From contig NZ_JARXYZ010000001.1 in assembly GCF_029894125.1 (NCBI RefSeq), forward strand, positions 62,001 through 126,000: a stretch of 64,000 bases of DNA. Reading direction: 5' to 3'. A program made the translations under genes and the position numbers. The notes under the pieces were generated by a model that saw only the letters and a program-made list of their open reading frames with translations, was not told the DNA's origin and did not search any database. Shown here piece after piece: positions 33,919 through 41,967 of this stretch (position 1 is the first letter of the stretch; each line of letters opens with the position of its first letter). The stretch is from Kitasatospora sp. MAA19. GTDB taxonomy: Bacteria > Actinomycetota > Actinomycetes > Streptomycetales > Streptomycetaceae.

Positions 33919-34242
33919 TCAGCCCGCCTGGGCGTAGTCCGTCAGTATCACACCGGTGGCGAGGGACTCCTCGTACTCGGTGCGGGCCGTCTCCAGCAGT
34001 CTCCGCCACGACATGACCGTCGGGCGGCGGCGCAGCAGCGCCCGGCGCTCGCGCTCCGTCATCCCGCCCCAGACCCCGAACTCGACCCGGTTGTCCAGTG
34101 CGTCTGCCAGACATTCCGTGCGAACGGGGCACCCGCTGCACACCGCCTTGGCGCGGTTCTGCGCCGCCCCCTGGACGAACAACTCGTCCGGATCACTCGT
34201 GCGGCAGGCGGCCTGCGCACTCCAGTCGTCAACCCAGCCCAT
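33919..34242 (-). CDS. wblA: WhiB-like Fe-S regulator WblA
   Basis: 107 residues from ATG 34242; an in-frame extension to 34299 exists but the family starts MGWV-DWSAQAAC. The Fe-S ligands are Cys13, Cys35, Cys38 and Cys44, followed by the G-[VI]-W-G-G turn (FGVWGG) and the basic RERRALLRRRPT. WblA is a pleiotropic repressor of secondary metabolism and promoter of sporulation in streptomycetes (SCO3579), and its mycobacterial counterpart is WhiB4. Two CACTC-N4-GAGTG palindromes lie upstream. The 3' end merges into a 30-bp tandem array. Confidence 0.93.
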   Translation of the reverse strand: MGWVDDWSAQAACRTSDPDELFVQGAAQNRAKAVCSGCPVRTECLADALDNRVEFGVWGGMTERERRALLRRRPTVMSWRRLLETARTEYEESLATGVILTDYAQAG

Positions 34243-34397
34243 CCCGGCGCCGTCCTCTCCCGTATCGAGGCTCCCCCACGGCGGCAACGGCATACTCACC
34301 GTTGCCAGTTGAGGACGTTACGGAAGAACGGCAGCTTGCAACAGCCCCTCCGGGCTCAATCTCGAATGACCCGATTGGACTATGGGTACCGGTCAGC

Positions 34398-34413
34398 TCA
34401 CTCGTTGGAGTGA
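34398..34413. promoter_or_regulatory. Palindrome TCACTC-gttg-GAGTGA, wblA/PBP intergenic, copy 1
   Basis: A perfect inverted repeat with 6-bp arms, 156 bases upstream of wblA. It matches a second element at 34556 in the same 423-base gap (CACTC-N4-GAGTG). Candidate operator. Confidence 0.55.
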
Positions 34414-34555
34414 TCGCAGGTCGCAAGCCTTGCCAAGCGCGCGGCAGCAACTCTCGCCACGCGCGTCATCACTGAGCGCTACGGTCCACACGGGTACAGC
34501 AGGCCACAGCTGCCTCAATAACCGCCCAAGGATGGGCAATTCGGGCAAGTCTCCG

Positions 34556-34569
34556 CACTCACAAGAGTG
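34556..34569. promoter_or_regulatory. Palindrome CACTC-acaa-GAGTG, wblA/PBP intergenic, copy 2
   Basis: Same arms and spacing as the copy at 34398, 96 bases before the PBP gene. A further palindrome, GCTTGT-G-ACAAGC, follows at 34600-34612. The rest of the gap shows no gene. Confidence 0.55.
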
Positions 34570-34665
34570 AATAGTGTTGACGCACCGAAGCTGTCGCAAG
34601 CTTGTGACAAGCGTAGGCGAACACCTGCCCCTATGTGCGGGATTCGGCGACGTAGGGTTCTCCCC

Positions 34666-37044
34666 ATGGCACCGAAGCGCCCCCAGGCACCCCAGCCCCC
34701 AGGCAACACCGGAGCTCCGCGCGGCAAACGCCGCGAGTCACCGCTGGACTTCGCGGGACACGGAGTGAAGTTCCTGGGCGTCAGCGTGCTCTCCGGAGTC
34801 CTGCTGGCAGGCCTCGCCCTGCCCGCCGTCGGCGCCATCGGGCTGACCGCCAAGGACACGGCGGAGAGCTTTGCCAACATCTCCGACGACTTCAAGACCC
34901 CGCCGCTCACCCAGGCGACGCAGATCTTCGACGCCAAGGGCGGCCTGATCGCCAAGGTCTACGAGCGCGACCGCACCGTCCTGACCGCCGACCAGATGTC
35001 CACGTACATGCGGCAGGCCCAGGTCGACATCGAGGACGCCCGCTTCTACGAGCACGGCGCCGTCGACCTCAAGGGCGTGCTCCGCGCGATCGGCAAGAAC
35101 GCCGAGAGCGGCACCGCCTCGCAGGGCGCCTCGACGCTGACCCAGCAGTACGTGAAGAACGTCAACGTCGAGAAGGCCGGCGAGGACCAGGCCGCGGTAC
35201 TGGAGGCGCAACGCAAGACCCTGGGCCGCAAGATCCAGGAGCTCAAGGTCGCGATCAAGTTGGAGGAGGATCTGTCGAAGGACCAGATCCTCACCAACTA
35301 CCTGAACATCACCTTCTACGGCCACCAGGCCTACGGGGTCGAGGCCGCCTCCCAGCGCTACTTCAGCAAGAGCAACAAGGACCTGACCATCGCCGAGGCC
35401 GCCACCCTGGCCGGCATGGTGCAGAACCCGTCGTCCTTCGACCCGGTGCGCTACCCCGAGAACACGGTCAAGCGCCGCAACGTCGTGATCGACAAGATGG
35501 TCGAGAACAAGCACATCACCGCGGACCAGGCCAAGGAGGCGAAGGCCGCCCCGCTGGGCCTGAAGTTCAAGGACCCGCAGAACGGCTGCATCACCGCCCA
35601 GGCCGGCATGGGCTTCTTCTGCGACTACGTGCGCCACGTGGTCAAGCAGGACCCGGCGTTCGGCAAGAACGCCGCCGACCGCAAGAAGCTGTGGGACACC
35701 GGCGGTCTGAACATCTACACCACGCTGGACCCGGACAAGCAGGCCGCCGCCCAGAACGCCGTCACCAAGAAGGTCAACGTGACCGACTCGGTGTCGGCCG
35801 CCGCGACCATGATGGAACCCGGCAGCGGCAAGATCCTGGCGATGGCCCAGACCCGCCCGTACGGCCTGGACCCGAACAAGAACCAGACCGTCGTCAACCT
35901 GAACGTCGACGCCTCGATGGGCGGCGGCAACGGCTTCCAGACCGGCTCGACCTTCAAGCCGATCCTGGCCGCGGCGGCCCTGGAGTCGGGCATGTCGGCC
36001 ACCCAGGCGTTCCCCTCCCAGAACAAGATCGACTACCCGCAGATGTCCACCTGCTCGGGCACCTGGAAGAACACCGACAAGCCGAAGGCCACGGTCAAGA
36101 ACGAGCAGGACAGCGAGGTCGGCCCGTACGAGCTCAAGGAGGCGATGGCCCGCTCGGTCAACACCTACTTCGTGCAGATGGAGCAGCAGGTCGGCCTCTG
36201 CTCGATGAAGCAGATGGCCAACAAGCTGGGCATCACCCAGTCCGCCAAGGGCGACGCCTTCCAGGAGGTCCCCTCGATGGTCCTGGGCACCATGGAGCTC
36301 AGCCCGCTGACCATGGCGAACGTCTACGCGACCTTCGCGGCCCGCGGCAAGTACTGCACCCCGATCGCGATCAACAAGATCAGCACGGTCGACGGCAAGG
36401 ACGTCGCCGTCCCGCAGTCCACCTGCAGCCAGGCCTTCTCCGAGAACACCGCGGACAACCTCAACACCGTCCTCCTCAACGTGACCGAGAAGGGCACCGC
36501 GGCCTCCCTCACCCTGGACGACGGTCGGCAGATCGCCGGTAAGACCGGTACCACCGACGAGAAGAAGGCCGCCTGGTTCAGCGGCTACACCCCGTCCCTC
36601 GCCACCTCGGTCTGGCTCGGCGGCCCGGCCGGCGGCGTGAAGATGAAGAACATCACCATCGGCGGCCACTACTTCAGTGAGGTGTTCGGCGCCGACGGCC
36701 CCGGCCCGATCTGGCAGATGGCGATGAACCAGGCGCTCAAGGGCACGGCCAAGGAGCAGCTCCAGACCGTCAACATCCCGGACCCGGTCAAGACCGACCC
36801 CAACGCCGGGGCCACCCCGCCGGCCGACCCGAACGCCCAGCAGCCCGGCGGCAACCCGCCGCCGGCCCAGGGCGGGAACCCGCCGCCGGCCCAGGGCGGC
36901 AACCCCGGAGGCAACCCCCCCGGGGGCGCCAACAACGCCGGCGGGATGATCGGCGGCGGGTTCACCTTCCCGCCGGGCATCATCGGCGGCAACGGCAACG
37001 GCGGGAACGGCAACGGCGGCAAGCACGGCGGTAACAACGGCTGA
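34666..37044 (+). CDS. Class A penicillin-binding protein (bifunctional)
   Basis: 792 residues from ATG 34666. A Pro-rich basic N-terminus and a membrane helix (VKFLGVSVLSGVLLAGLALPAV) precede the GT51 glycosyltransferase: EDARFYEHGAVDLKGVLRA, GASTLTQQYVKN, RKIQELKVAIKLE, QAYGVEAASQRYF. The transpeptidase has STFK (TGSTFKPI), SVN (RSVNTYF) and KTGT (AGKTGTTD). It polymerises and crosslinks peptidoglycan outside the membrane. The tail is a Pro/Gly/Asn-rich low-complexity segment with no PASTA domain, unlike mycobacterial PonA2 at the same position (Rv3682). Confidence 0.95.
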   Translation: MAPKRPQAPQPPGNTGAPRGKRRESPLDFAGHGVKFLGVSVLSGVLLAGLALPAVGAIGLTAKDTAESFANISDDFKTPPLTQATQIFDAKGGLIAKVYERDRTVLTADQMSTYMRQAQVDIEDARFYEHGAVDLKGVLRAIGKNAESGTASQGASTLTQQYVKNVNVEKAGEDQAAVLEAQRKTLGRKIQELKVAIKLEEDLSKDQILTNYLNITFYGHQAYGVEAASQRYFSKSNKDLTIAEAATLAGMVQNPSSFDPVRYPENTVKRRNVVIDKMVENKHITADQAKEAKAAPLGLKFKDPQNGCITAQAGMGFFCDYVRHVVKQDPAFGKNAADRKKLWDTGGLNIYTTLDPDKQAAAQNAVTKKVNVTDSVSAAATMMEPGSGKILAMAQTRPYGLDPNKNQTVVNLNVDASMGGGNGFQTGSTFKPILAAAALESGMSATQAFPSQNKIDYPQMSTCSGTWKNTDKPKATVKNEQDSEVGPYELKEAMARSVNTYFVQMEQQVGLCSMKQMANKLGITQSAKGDAFQEVPSMVLGTMELSPLTMANVYATFAARGKYCTPIAINKISTVDGKDVAVPQSTCSQAFSENTADNLNTVLLNVTEKGTAASLTLDDGRQIAGKTGTTDEKKAAWFSGYTPSLATSVWLGGPAGGVKMKNITIGGHYFSEVFGADGPGPIWQMAMNQALKGTAKEQLQTVNIPDPVKTDPNAGATPPADPNAQQPGGNPPPAQGGNPPPAQGGNPGGNPPGGANNAGGMIGGGFTFPPGIIGGNGNGGNGNGGKHGGNNG

Positions 37045-37066
37045 GCGGCCTCCGGCACGGCACGCT

Positions 37067-37106
37067 GAAGGGGCGCCCCCGAGAGTGATCTCGGGGGCGC
37101 CCCTTC
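37067..37106 (+). terminator. Strong terminator after the PBP gene
   Basis: A perfect 18-pair stem, GAAGGGGCGCCCCCGAGA and TCTCGGGGGCGCCCCTTC, with GTGA loop, 22 bases after the stop. Confidence 0.92.
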
Positions 37107-37178
37107 GGGCTTTGCGGGTCGGGCTCTGTGCCCCCGGCGGGCGAACCTTCGTCGGTGCCTTCGTCGGTACCTTCGCGG

Positions 37179-37223
37179 GTGCGGCCCTGGTGGGTGCGGC
37201 CCTGGTGGGTGCGGCCCTGGTGG
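37179..37223. repeat. 15-bp tandem array before the yqeY-like stop
   Basis: Three exact copies of GTGCGGCCCTGGTGG, preceded by degenerate CTTCGTCGGTGC units from about 37147. The array ends 5 bases from the stop codon of the leftward YqeY-like gene, in a convergent junction. Confidence 0.88.
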
Positions 37224-37228
37224 GTGGC

Positions 37229-37684
37229 TCAGCCCGTCAGCGCCGCCTTCACCGCGGCGGCGACCCGGCCGCCCTCCGCCAGGCCGTCCACCTTCGGCTT
37301 CACCAGCTTCATCACGGCGCCCATCGCCTGCGGGCCGGTCGCCCCGCTCTCGGCTACGGCGGCCGCCACGATCGCGGTCAGCTCGTCGTCGGAGAGCTGC
37401 TTGGGGAGGTACTCCGCCAGCACCTCGCCCTCCGCCCGCTCCCGGGCCGCCTGGTCGGTCCGGCCCGCGGTGTCGAACGCCTCGGCGGCCTCCCGGCGCT
37501 TCTTCGCCTCGCGGGCGATCACCTTCAGCACGTCGGCGTCGGACAGCTCGCGCTTCGCCTTGCCCGCCACCTCCTCGCTGGTGACGGCAGCCAGCGTGAG
37601 CCGGATGGTGGACGAGCGCAGCTCGTCCCGGTTCCTGATGGCAGCCGTGAGGTCCTCCTGCAGCTGCGCCTTGAGCGTCGTCAT
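37229..37684 (-). CDS. GatB/YqeY domain protein
   Basis: 151 residues from ATG 37684. MTTLKAQLQEDLTAAIRNRDELRSSTIRLTLAAV, REAAEAFDTAGRTDQAARE and the C-terminal helical QAMGAVMKLVKPKVDGLAEGGRVAAAVK form the standalone YqeY fold related to the tail of GatB. It is thought to touch tRNA-dependent amidation or tRNA, but the role is not proven. In-frame sequence upstream to 37741 is probably leader. Confidence 0.9.
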   Translation of the reverse strand: MTTLKAQLQEDLTAAIRNRDELRSSTIRLTLAAVTSEEVAGKAKRELSDADVLKVIAREAKKRREAAEAFDTAGRTDQAARERAEGEVLAEYLPKQLSDDELTAIVAAAVAESGATGPQAMGAVMKLVKPKVDGLAEGGRVAAAVKAALTG

Positions 37685-37727
37685 GGCCCCGAGTCTTTCA
37701 CCTGCGGCGTTCGGTCGCTTGCCATTA

Positions 37728-37759
37728 AGACCGACCGGCACATGGTGGGCGGTCGGTCT
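37728..37759. promoter_or_regulatory. Inverted repeat AGACCGACCG-N12-CGGTCGGTCT
   Basis: Perfect 10-bp arms, 43 bases upstream of the YqeY-like start and 71 bases from the CGNR start, in their divergent promoter region. It resembles a TetR-type operator; no such regulator is adjacent. Confidence 0.55.
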
Positions 37760-37809
37760 AAGCGGTCTGCGGGGTCCTCCCGAGGGTCCGCCGGGCTCTC
37801 CCCGCCGCA

Positions 37810-37830
37810 GTAACCTCTTATCCTGGTTAC
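37810..37830. promoter_or_regulatory. Inverted repeat GTAACC-N9-GGTTAC touching the CGNR start codon
   Basis: Perfect 6-bp arms; the right arm ends at the base before ATG 37831 and the loop contains TTATCC, a possible -10. No ribosome site is visible, so the CGNR mRNA may be leaderless and this repeat may be an autoregulatory site. Confidence 0.6.
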
Positions 37831-38457
37831 ATGATGGACGGAGACCGAGGCGCCGCCGCCGGGCTGACCCTGACCACCCCCCAAGGCGCCGGCTTCCCCT
37901 TCGACCCCGGCGCCCTCTGCCTCGAACTGCTCACCACCGGCGGCCTCGGCCTCTACGCCCGCTACGAGGTCCTGCACCAGCCGTCCGACCTCGCCCGCTG
38001 GCTACCCCGCTCCCGGCTGCGGCTGCCCGCCGACGCCGTCCGCATCGACCCCGCCCAGCTCACCGCCACCCGCACCCTGCGCGACGCGCTCTGGCGGCTC
38101 GCCGCCGACCGTGCCCACGGCCGCCCCGGCACCGCCGCGGACTACGCCGTCCTCAACCAGGCCGCCGCACACCCGCCGATCGTCCCCCGGATCGCCCCCG
38201 ACGGCACCGCCACCGCCCCGCTGCCCGCCGACGGCCACCAGATCGCCTCCACCCTCGCCCGCGACGCCATCGCCCTGCTCACCGGCCCGTACGCGGACCG
38301 GGTGCGCGAGTGCGGCGCGCACGACTGCCGGCTGATCTTCGTCGACACCTCGCGGCCCGGGCGGCGGCGCTGGTGCTCCATGGAACGCTGCGGCAACCGG
38401 CACAAGGTCCAGGCCCTGCGGGCCCGGCGCGCCGAAGACCACCCCGGAGCGGAGTAG
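37831..38457 (+). CDS. CGNR zinc-finger regulator (ABATE domain)
   Basis: 208 residues. The N-terminal ABATE-type helical domain (LCLELLTTGG, DALWRLAADRAHGRPG) is followed by the zinc finger CGAHDCRLIFVDTSRPGRRRWCSMERCGNRHKVQALRAR, i.e. C-x4-C ... C-x4-C with the CGNR tetrad. Such proteins are putative transcription regulators. It is divergent from the YqeY-like gene, with two inverted repeats between them. Confidence 0.9.
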   Translation: MMDGDRGAAAGLTLTTPQGAGFPFDPGALCLELLTTGGLGLYARYEVLHQPSDLARWLPRSRLRLPADAVRIDPAQLTATRTLRDALWRLAADRAHGRPGTAADYAVLNQAAAHPPIVPRIAPDGTATAPLPADGHQIASTLARDAIALLTGPYADRVRECGAHDCRLIFVDTSRPGRRRWCSMERCGNRHKVQALRARRAEDHPGAE

Positions 38458-38523
38458 TCCGCCGTATCCGCACCCGGCCACCGGACGTTCACCAGCTGAT
38501 CCCCCGTCTGAGAGCATGGACCG

Positions 38524-39468
38524 ATGCGACCGCTGTACTCCGTTCCCCTCGGCTTCGCCGCCGCCGGCGCCGCCTGCCTCGCCTACTCCGTCGGGTACGA
38601 GGTCCGTTCCTTCCGGCTCCGCCGGGTCGAGGTCCCCGTCCTGCCCCACGGCGCCCGGCCCATCCGGGTACTGCAGGTCTCCGACATCCACATGGTGAGC
38701 GGGCAGGGCAAGAAGCAGCGCTGGTTGCAGAGCCTCGCCGGCCTGCGCCCCGACCTCGTCGTCAACACCGGCGACAACCTCTCCGACCCGCTCGGCGTCC
38801 CCGCCGCCCTCGACGCGCTCGGTCCGCTCATGGACTTCCCCGGCGTCTACGTCTTCGGGTCCAACGACTACTACGGCCCGGCCCGCAGGAACCCGGCCCG
38901 CTACCTCCAGGCGATGCGCAGCGGCTCCCACGGCCTGAACAACGCCGACGGCACCGGCCGCCGCGGCATCACCGGCGCCGTCCGCAACCCGTGGGAGAAG
39001 CTCCGCGACGGCTTCGACGCGGCCGGCTGGCTCGACCTCACCAACACCCGCGGCCGGCTCACCATCGGCGGCCTCGACCTCGAATTCACCGGCCTCGACG
39101 ACCCGCACATCCGCCGCGACCGCTACTCCGAGGTCGCCGGCGGCCCCTCCGCCGACGCCGACCTCTCCCTCGCCGTCGTCCACGCCCCCTACCTGCGTGT
39201 CCTCGACGCCTTCACCGCCGACCGCTACCCGCTGATCCTGGCCGGCCACACCCATGGCGGCCAGCTCTGCATCCCCTTCTACGGCGCCCTGGTCACCAAC
39301 TGCGACCTCGACACCCGACGGGTCAAGGGCCTCTCCACCCACCAGGCCGGCGGCCGCCGCTCCTACCTCCACGTCTCCGCCGGCTGCGGCACCAACCGCT
39401 ACACCCCCGTCCGCTTCGCCTGCCCCCCCGAGGCCACCCTCCTCACCCTCACCCCGGCCCCCCGCTGA
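38524..39468 (+). CDS. Membrane-anchored metallophosphoesterase
   Basis: 314 residues. An N-terminal helix (SVPLGFAAAGAACLAYSVGY) anchors a calcineurin-like phosphoesterase: VLQVSDIHM (D-x-H), VVNTGDN (GD), VFGSNDYYG (N-D; the usual N-H-D here reads S-N-D), VVHAPYL and LAGHTHGGQ. Relatives are called YkoQ/YaeI-like, some acting on UDP-diacylglucosamine or lipid phosphates. Rv3683 occupies the same place after PonA2. Confidence 0.9.
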   Translation: MRPLYSVPLGFAAAGAACLAYSVGYEVRSFRLRRVEVPVLPHGARPIRVLQVSDIHMVSGQGKKQRWLQSLAGLRPDLVVNTGDNLSDPLGVPAALDALGPLMDFPGVYVFGSNDYYGPARRNPARYLQAMRSGSHGLNNADGTGRRGITGAVRNPWEKLRDGFDAAGWLDLTNTRGRLTIGGLDLEFTGLDDPHIRRDRYSEVAGGPSADADLSLAVVHAPYLRVLDAFTADRYPLILAGHTHGGQLCIPFYGALVTNCDLDTRRVKGLSTHQAGGRRSYLHVSAGCGTNRYTPVRFACPPEATLLTLTPAPR

Positions 39469-39568
39469 CCTGCACCGGACGCCCGCCGGGAACCGGATTT
39501 CGTGTCTCGGCGAGCGTCCGGTAGAGTTCTACTCGTTGCGACGGAGACAGAGCAACAAACCGCAGGAC

Positions 39569-39642
<74 letters not shown>

Positions 39643-39647
39643 CCCAG

Positions 39648-39687
39648 GTCAGAGGCCCTATCGGAGAGATCCGATAGGGCCTCTGAC
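39648..39687. terminator. Terminator just after tRNA-Pro
   Basis: A perfect 18-pair stem, GTCAGAGGCCCTATCGGA and TCCGATAGGGCCTCTGAC, with GAGA loop, followed by GTTTCT. Confidence 0.92.
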
Positions 39688-39799
39688 GTTTCTGCAAACA
39701 CGAAAGTACAGCAACCGCTCCGCCCCTCCCCGACCGCCGGCAACGCCTGCTGAGGAAGCGTCGGCAGAGCTGGTGGCTCCGCCGACGCCACCGGGTGAT

Positions 39800-40300
39800 T
39801 CAGGACACAGTGGGGCTGCGGCGTTCGACGAGGGTGACGTCGCGCCAGGTGCCGTGGTGTTTGCCGATCCGTTCGCGGGTGCCGATGACGCGGAAGCCAG
39901 CGCGAGCGTGGAGGGCGAGGCTCGCCGTGTTCTCAGGGAAGATGCCGGACTGGATGGTCCAGATGCCTGCCGTCTCGGTCGAGGCGATCAGGGTGTCCAG
40001 GAGGGCGGCGCCGACGCCTCGGCCCCGTCCGTCCGGGTGGACGTAGACGGAGTGCTCGACGACGCCCGCGTACGCGCACCGGTCGGAGACGGCGACGGCG
40101 GCGGCCCAGCCGAGGACGCGGCCGTCAGCGTCGAGGGCAACCAGGCGGTGGTCCGGGAGCTTGGCCGCGTCGAAGGCGGCCCACGTCGGGGCGGTGGTCT
40201 CGAAGGTCGCGTTGCCCTCGTCGATGCCGAGCTGATAGATCGCCAAGACCTGATCAGCGTGCTCGGGCACCATGGTGCCGATGCGCACGGCGGGGCTCAT
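39800..40300 (-). CDS. arsN1: ArsN1-like / phosphinothricin-type N-acetyltransferase
   Basis: 166 residues. VRIGTMVPEHADQVLAIYQLGIDEGNATFET, SVYVHPDGRGRGVGAALLDTLI (acetyl-CoA loop) and ERIGKHHGTWRDVTLVERRS match the PAT/ArsN group, which acetylates phosphinothricin, methionine sulfoximine or arsinothricin. The position as last gene of an ars operon and the ATGA overlap with arsC favour ArsN1 (arsinothricin resistance), but substrate choice cannot be decided by eye. Confidence 0.78.
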   Translation of the reverse strand: MSPAVRIGTMVPEHADQVLAIYQLGIDEGNATFETTAPTWAAFDAAKLPDHRLVALDADGRVLGWAAAVAVSDRCAYAGVVEHSVYVHPDGRGRGVGAALLDTLIASTETAGIWTIQSGIFPENTASLALHARAGFRVIGTRERIGKHHGTWRDVTLVERRSPTVS

Positions 40301-40716
40301 GCGGCGGCCTCGACGCCAAGGTCGGCGAGCAGGCCGCGGATCCGCTCCTCGATCTCGTCGCGGATCGGGCGGACGGCGTCGACGCCCTGGCCAGCCGGGT
40401 CGTCCAGCTTCCAGTCCAGGTACCGCTTGCCGGGGACGGAGGGGCAGGCGTCGCCGCAGCCCATGGTGATCACCACGTCGGACGCCTGCACCGCCTCGAC
40501 GGTCAGCACCTTCGGGGTTTCGGCGGAGATGTCGATGCCGACCTCGGCCATGGCCTCGACCACGGCCGGGTTCACGGTGTCGACCGGGGCGGAGCCGGCC
40601 GAGCGGACCTCGACCCGGTCGGCGCCGAGGCGGGTGAGGAAGGCGGCGGCCATCTGGGAGCGGCCGGCGTTGTGCACGCAGACGAACAGCACGGACGGGA
40701 CGGCGGGAGCAGTCAC
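40297..40716 (-). CDS. arsC: Arsenate reductase ArsC (low-MW phosphatase type)
   Basis: 139 residues; GTG 40716 follows GAAGGAAGA. The phosphate loop CVHNAGRS (C-x5-R-S, Cys13) and the redox pair Cys87 and Cys91 in MGCGDACP mark the thioredoxin/mycothiol-coupled LMW-PTPase ArsC family that reduces arsenate to arsenite. GKRYLDWKLDDPAG is also diagnostic. It follows the aquaporin gene by 35 bases and overlaps the acetyltransferase gene. Confidence 0.93.
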   Translation of the reverse strand: MTAPAVPSVLFVCVHNAGRSQMAAAFLTRLGADRVEVRSAGSAPVDTVNPAVVEAMAEVGIDISAETPKVLTVEAVQASDVVITMGCGDACPSVPGKRYLDWKLDDPAGQGVDAVRPIRDEIEERIRGLLADLGVEAAA

Positions 40717-40751
40717 GGGTCTCTTCCTTCGGGCAGGTGCGGGGCGGGGGT

Positions 40752-41498
40752 TCAGCGGCCGGAGGCGGCCGGGTGAAGCTCGCCGTGCGGGAGGACGACG
40801 TCCTCGGTGGCGGGCGCGGCGCGGCCGAAGAGCACGACGACCAGGGCGAGGCCGACGGCCAGGCCGACGAGCTGGGCGGCGACGAAGGCCGGAGCGGAGG
40901 CTGGGGTGATGCCGGCGAAGGTGTCGGTGAACGCCCGGCCGACGGTCACCGCCGGGTTGGCGAAGCTGGTCGAGGACGTGAACCAGTAGGCGGCGCCGAT
41001 GTAGGAGGCGACCGCGACCGGGGCGAAGTGCTCGCGGCCGGTCCGGGCCAGGCCGAAGATCAGCAGGATGAGCCCGGCGGTCGCCACCACCTCGCCCAGC
41101 CACAGGTGCGGGGCGGAGCGGTCGTGGGTCGACCAGGCGACGAGCGGCTCGGCGAACATCGCATCCGCCAGCACTGCCCCGCCGATCGCCCCGGCGATTT
41201 GCGCCGGGACGTAGGCGGCAGCCTCGCGCAGGTTCGGCCCTTCTCCGCCGCGGCGGCCGGTCCACCACGCGGCCAGGGTGACCACCGGGTTGAAGTGCGC
41301 GCCGGAGACCGGGCCGAGCAAGGCGATCAGCACCCCGAGGCCGAACACCGTGGCCAGGGAGTTGGCCAGCAGCTGCACACCGACGTCCTGGGACAACTTG
41401 GTGGCCTGGATGCCCGAGCCGACCACCACCGCGACCAGCGCACCGGTCCCAACGAACTCCACTGCCGCCCGGCGGCCGAGCGAAGCCATCCCTGTCAT
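40752..41498 (-). CDS. MIP-family channel (aquaglyceroporin-like) in the ars operon
   Basis: 248 residues; ATG 41498 overlaps the arsR stop (ATGA). Six helices plus the two half-helix motifs SGAHFNPVVTL and TSFANPAVTVG (NPV and NPA) define a MIP channel. In Sinorhizobium an aquaporin (AqpS) replaces ArsB as the arsenite exit route. The same logic fits here, since no ArsB or Acr3 gene is present: ArsC makes arsenite, which leaves downhill through the channel. Confidence 0.92.
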   Translation of the reverse strand: MTGMASLGRRAAVEFVGTGALVAVVVGSGIQATKLSQDVGVQLLANSLATVFGLGVLIALLGPVSGAHFNPVVTLAAWWTGRRGGEGPNLREAAAYVPAQIAGAIGGAVLADAMFAEPLVAWSTHDRSAPHLWLGEVVATAGLILLIFGLARTGREHFAPVAVASYIGAAYWFTSSTSFANPAVTVGRAFTDTFAGITPASAPAFVAAQLVGLAVGLALVVVLFGRAAPATEDVVLPHGELHPAASGR

Positions 41499-41878
41499 CC
41501 CGCACCCCCGGCAGCCGCGCCAGCCGGGGCCTGCAGCAGGGAGGAGAGCGTGACCAGGGCAGCGGGCAGCACCCAGTAGTAAACCCAGGTGCCGCGCCGC
41601 TCGGAGCCGACCAGGCCAGCCTCGCGCAGCACCTTGAGGTGGTGGGAGATGGTCGGCTGGGAGACGTCGAACGGGCCCGTCAGGTCGCAGACGCATGCCT
41701 CGCCGCCCTCGTGCGAGGCGATCAGGGACAGCAGCCGCAGACGGACCGGGTCGGAGAGCGCCTTGAACATCCGCGCCAGGTCGACGGCCGCCTCCTCGCC
41801 CAGCGGCTCGCGGACCATCGGCGAGCAGCACACCACGGCATCGTCCTGCCCGAGGACGACCAGCTCTGAATTCGACAT
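41495..41878 (-). CDS. arsR: ArsR-family arsenite-responsive repressor
   Basis: 127 residues from ATG 41878 (in-frame codons to 41914 run through the operator region). The winged HTH FDVSQPTISHHLKVLREAGLV is preceded by the metal motif ACVCDL (Cys62, Cys64). An additional Cys pair, Cys17-Cys18, near the N-terminus could complete an As(III) site. First gene of the leftward operon arsR-aqp-arsC-arsN1, all coupled by 4-base overlaps or short gaps. Two palindromes surround its start. Confidence 0.93.
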   Translation of the reverse strand: MSNSELVVLGQDDAVVCCSPMVREPLGEEAAVDLARMFKALSDPVRLRLLSLIASHEGGEACVCDLTGPFDVSQPTISHHLKVLREAGLVGSERRGTWVYYWVLPAALVTLSSLLQAPAGAAAGGAG

Positions 41879-41883
41879 ATGTC
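41874..41883. promoter_or_regulatory. ArsR operator candidate over the arsR start
   Basis: GACATATGTC is a perfect 10-bp palindrome spanning the start codon of arsR; its half-site TGTC recurs in the palindrome at 41922. Confidence 0.5.
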
Positions 41884-41921
41884 TATGTTGACAGTCATCT
41901 AACCAGTGAGCCAAGCTCGCT

Positions 41922-41941
41922 GTATCGACAGATGTCGATAC
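41922..41941. promoter_or_regulatory. ArsR operator upstream of the ars operon
   Basis: GTATCGACA-GA-TGTCGATAC: perfect 9-bp arms with a 2-base centre, 44 bases upstream of arsR and immediately before a decayed rightward frame. It is typical in size and place for an ArsR operator in a divergent promoter. Confidence 0.8.
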
Positions 41942-41967
41942 AAGACACCGGACCGGGGAGGACCACC

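Noticed and set aside
34398..34413. BldD box at wblA
   Set aside because: The half-sites are in the opposite order (TCACT first) from the BldD consensus.
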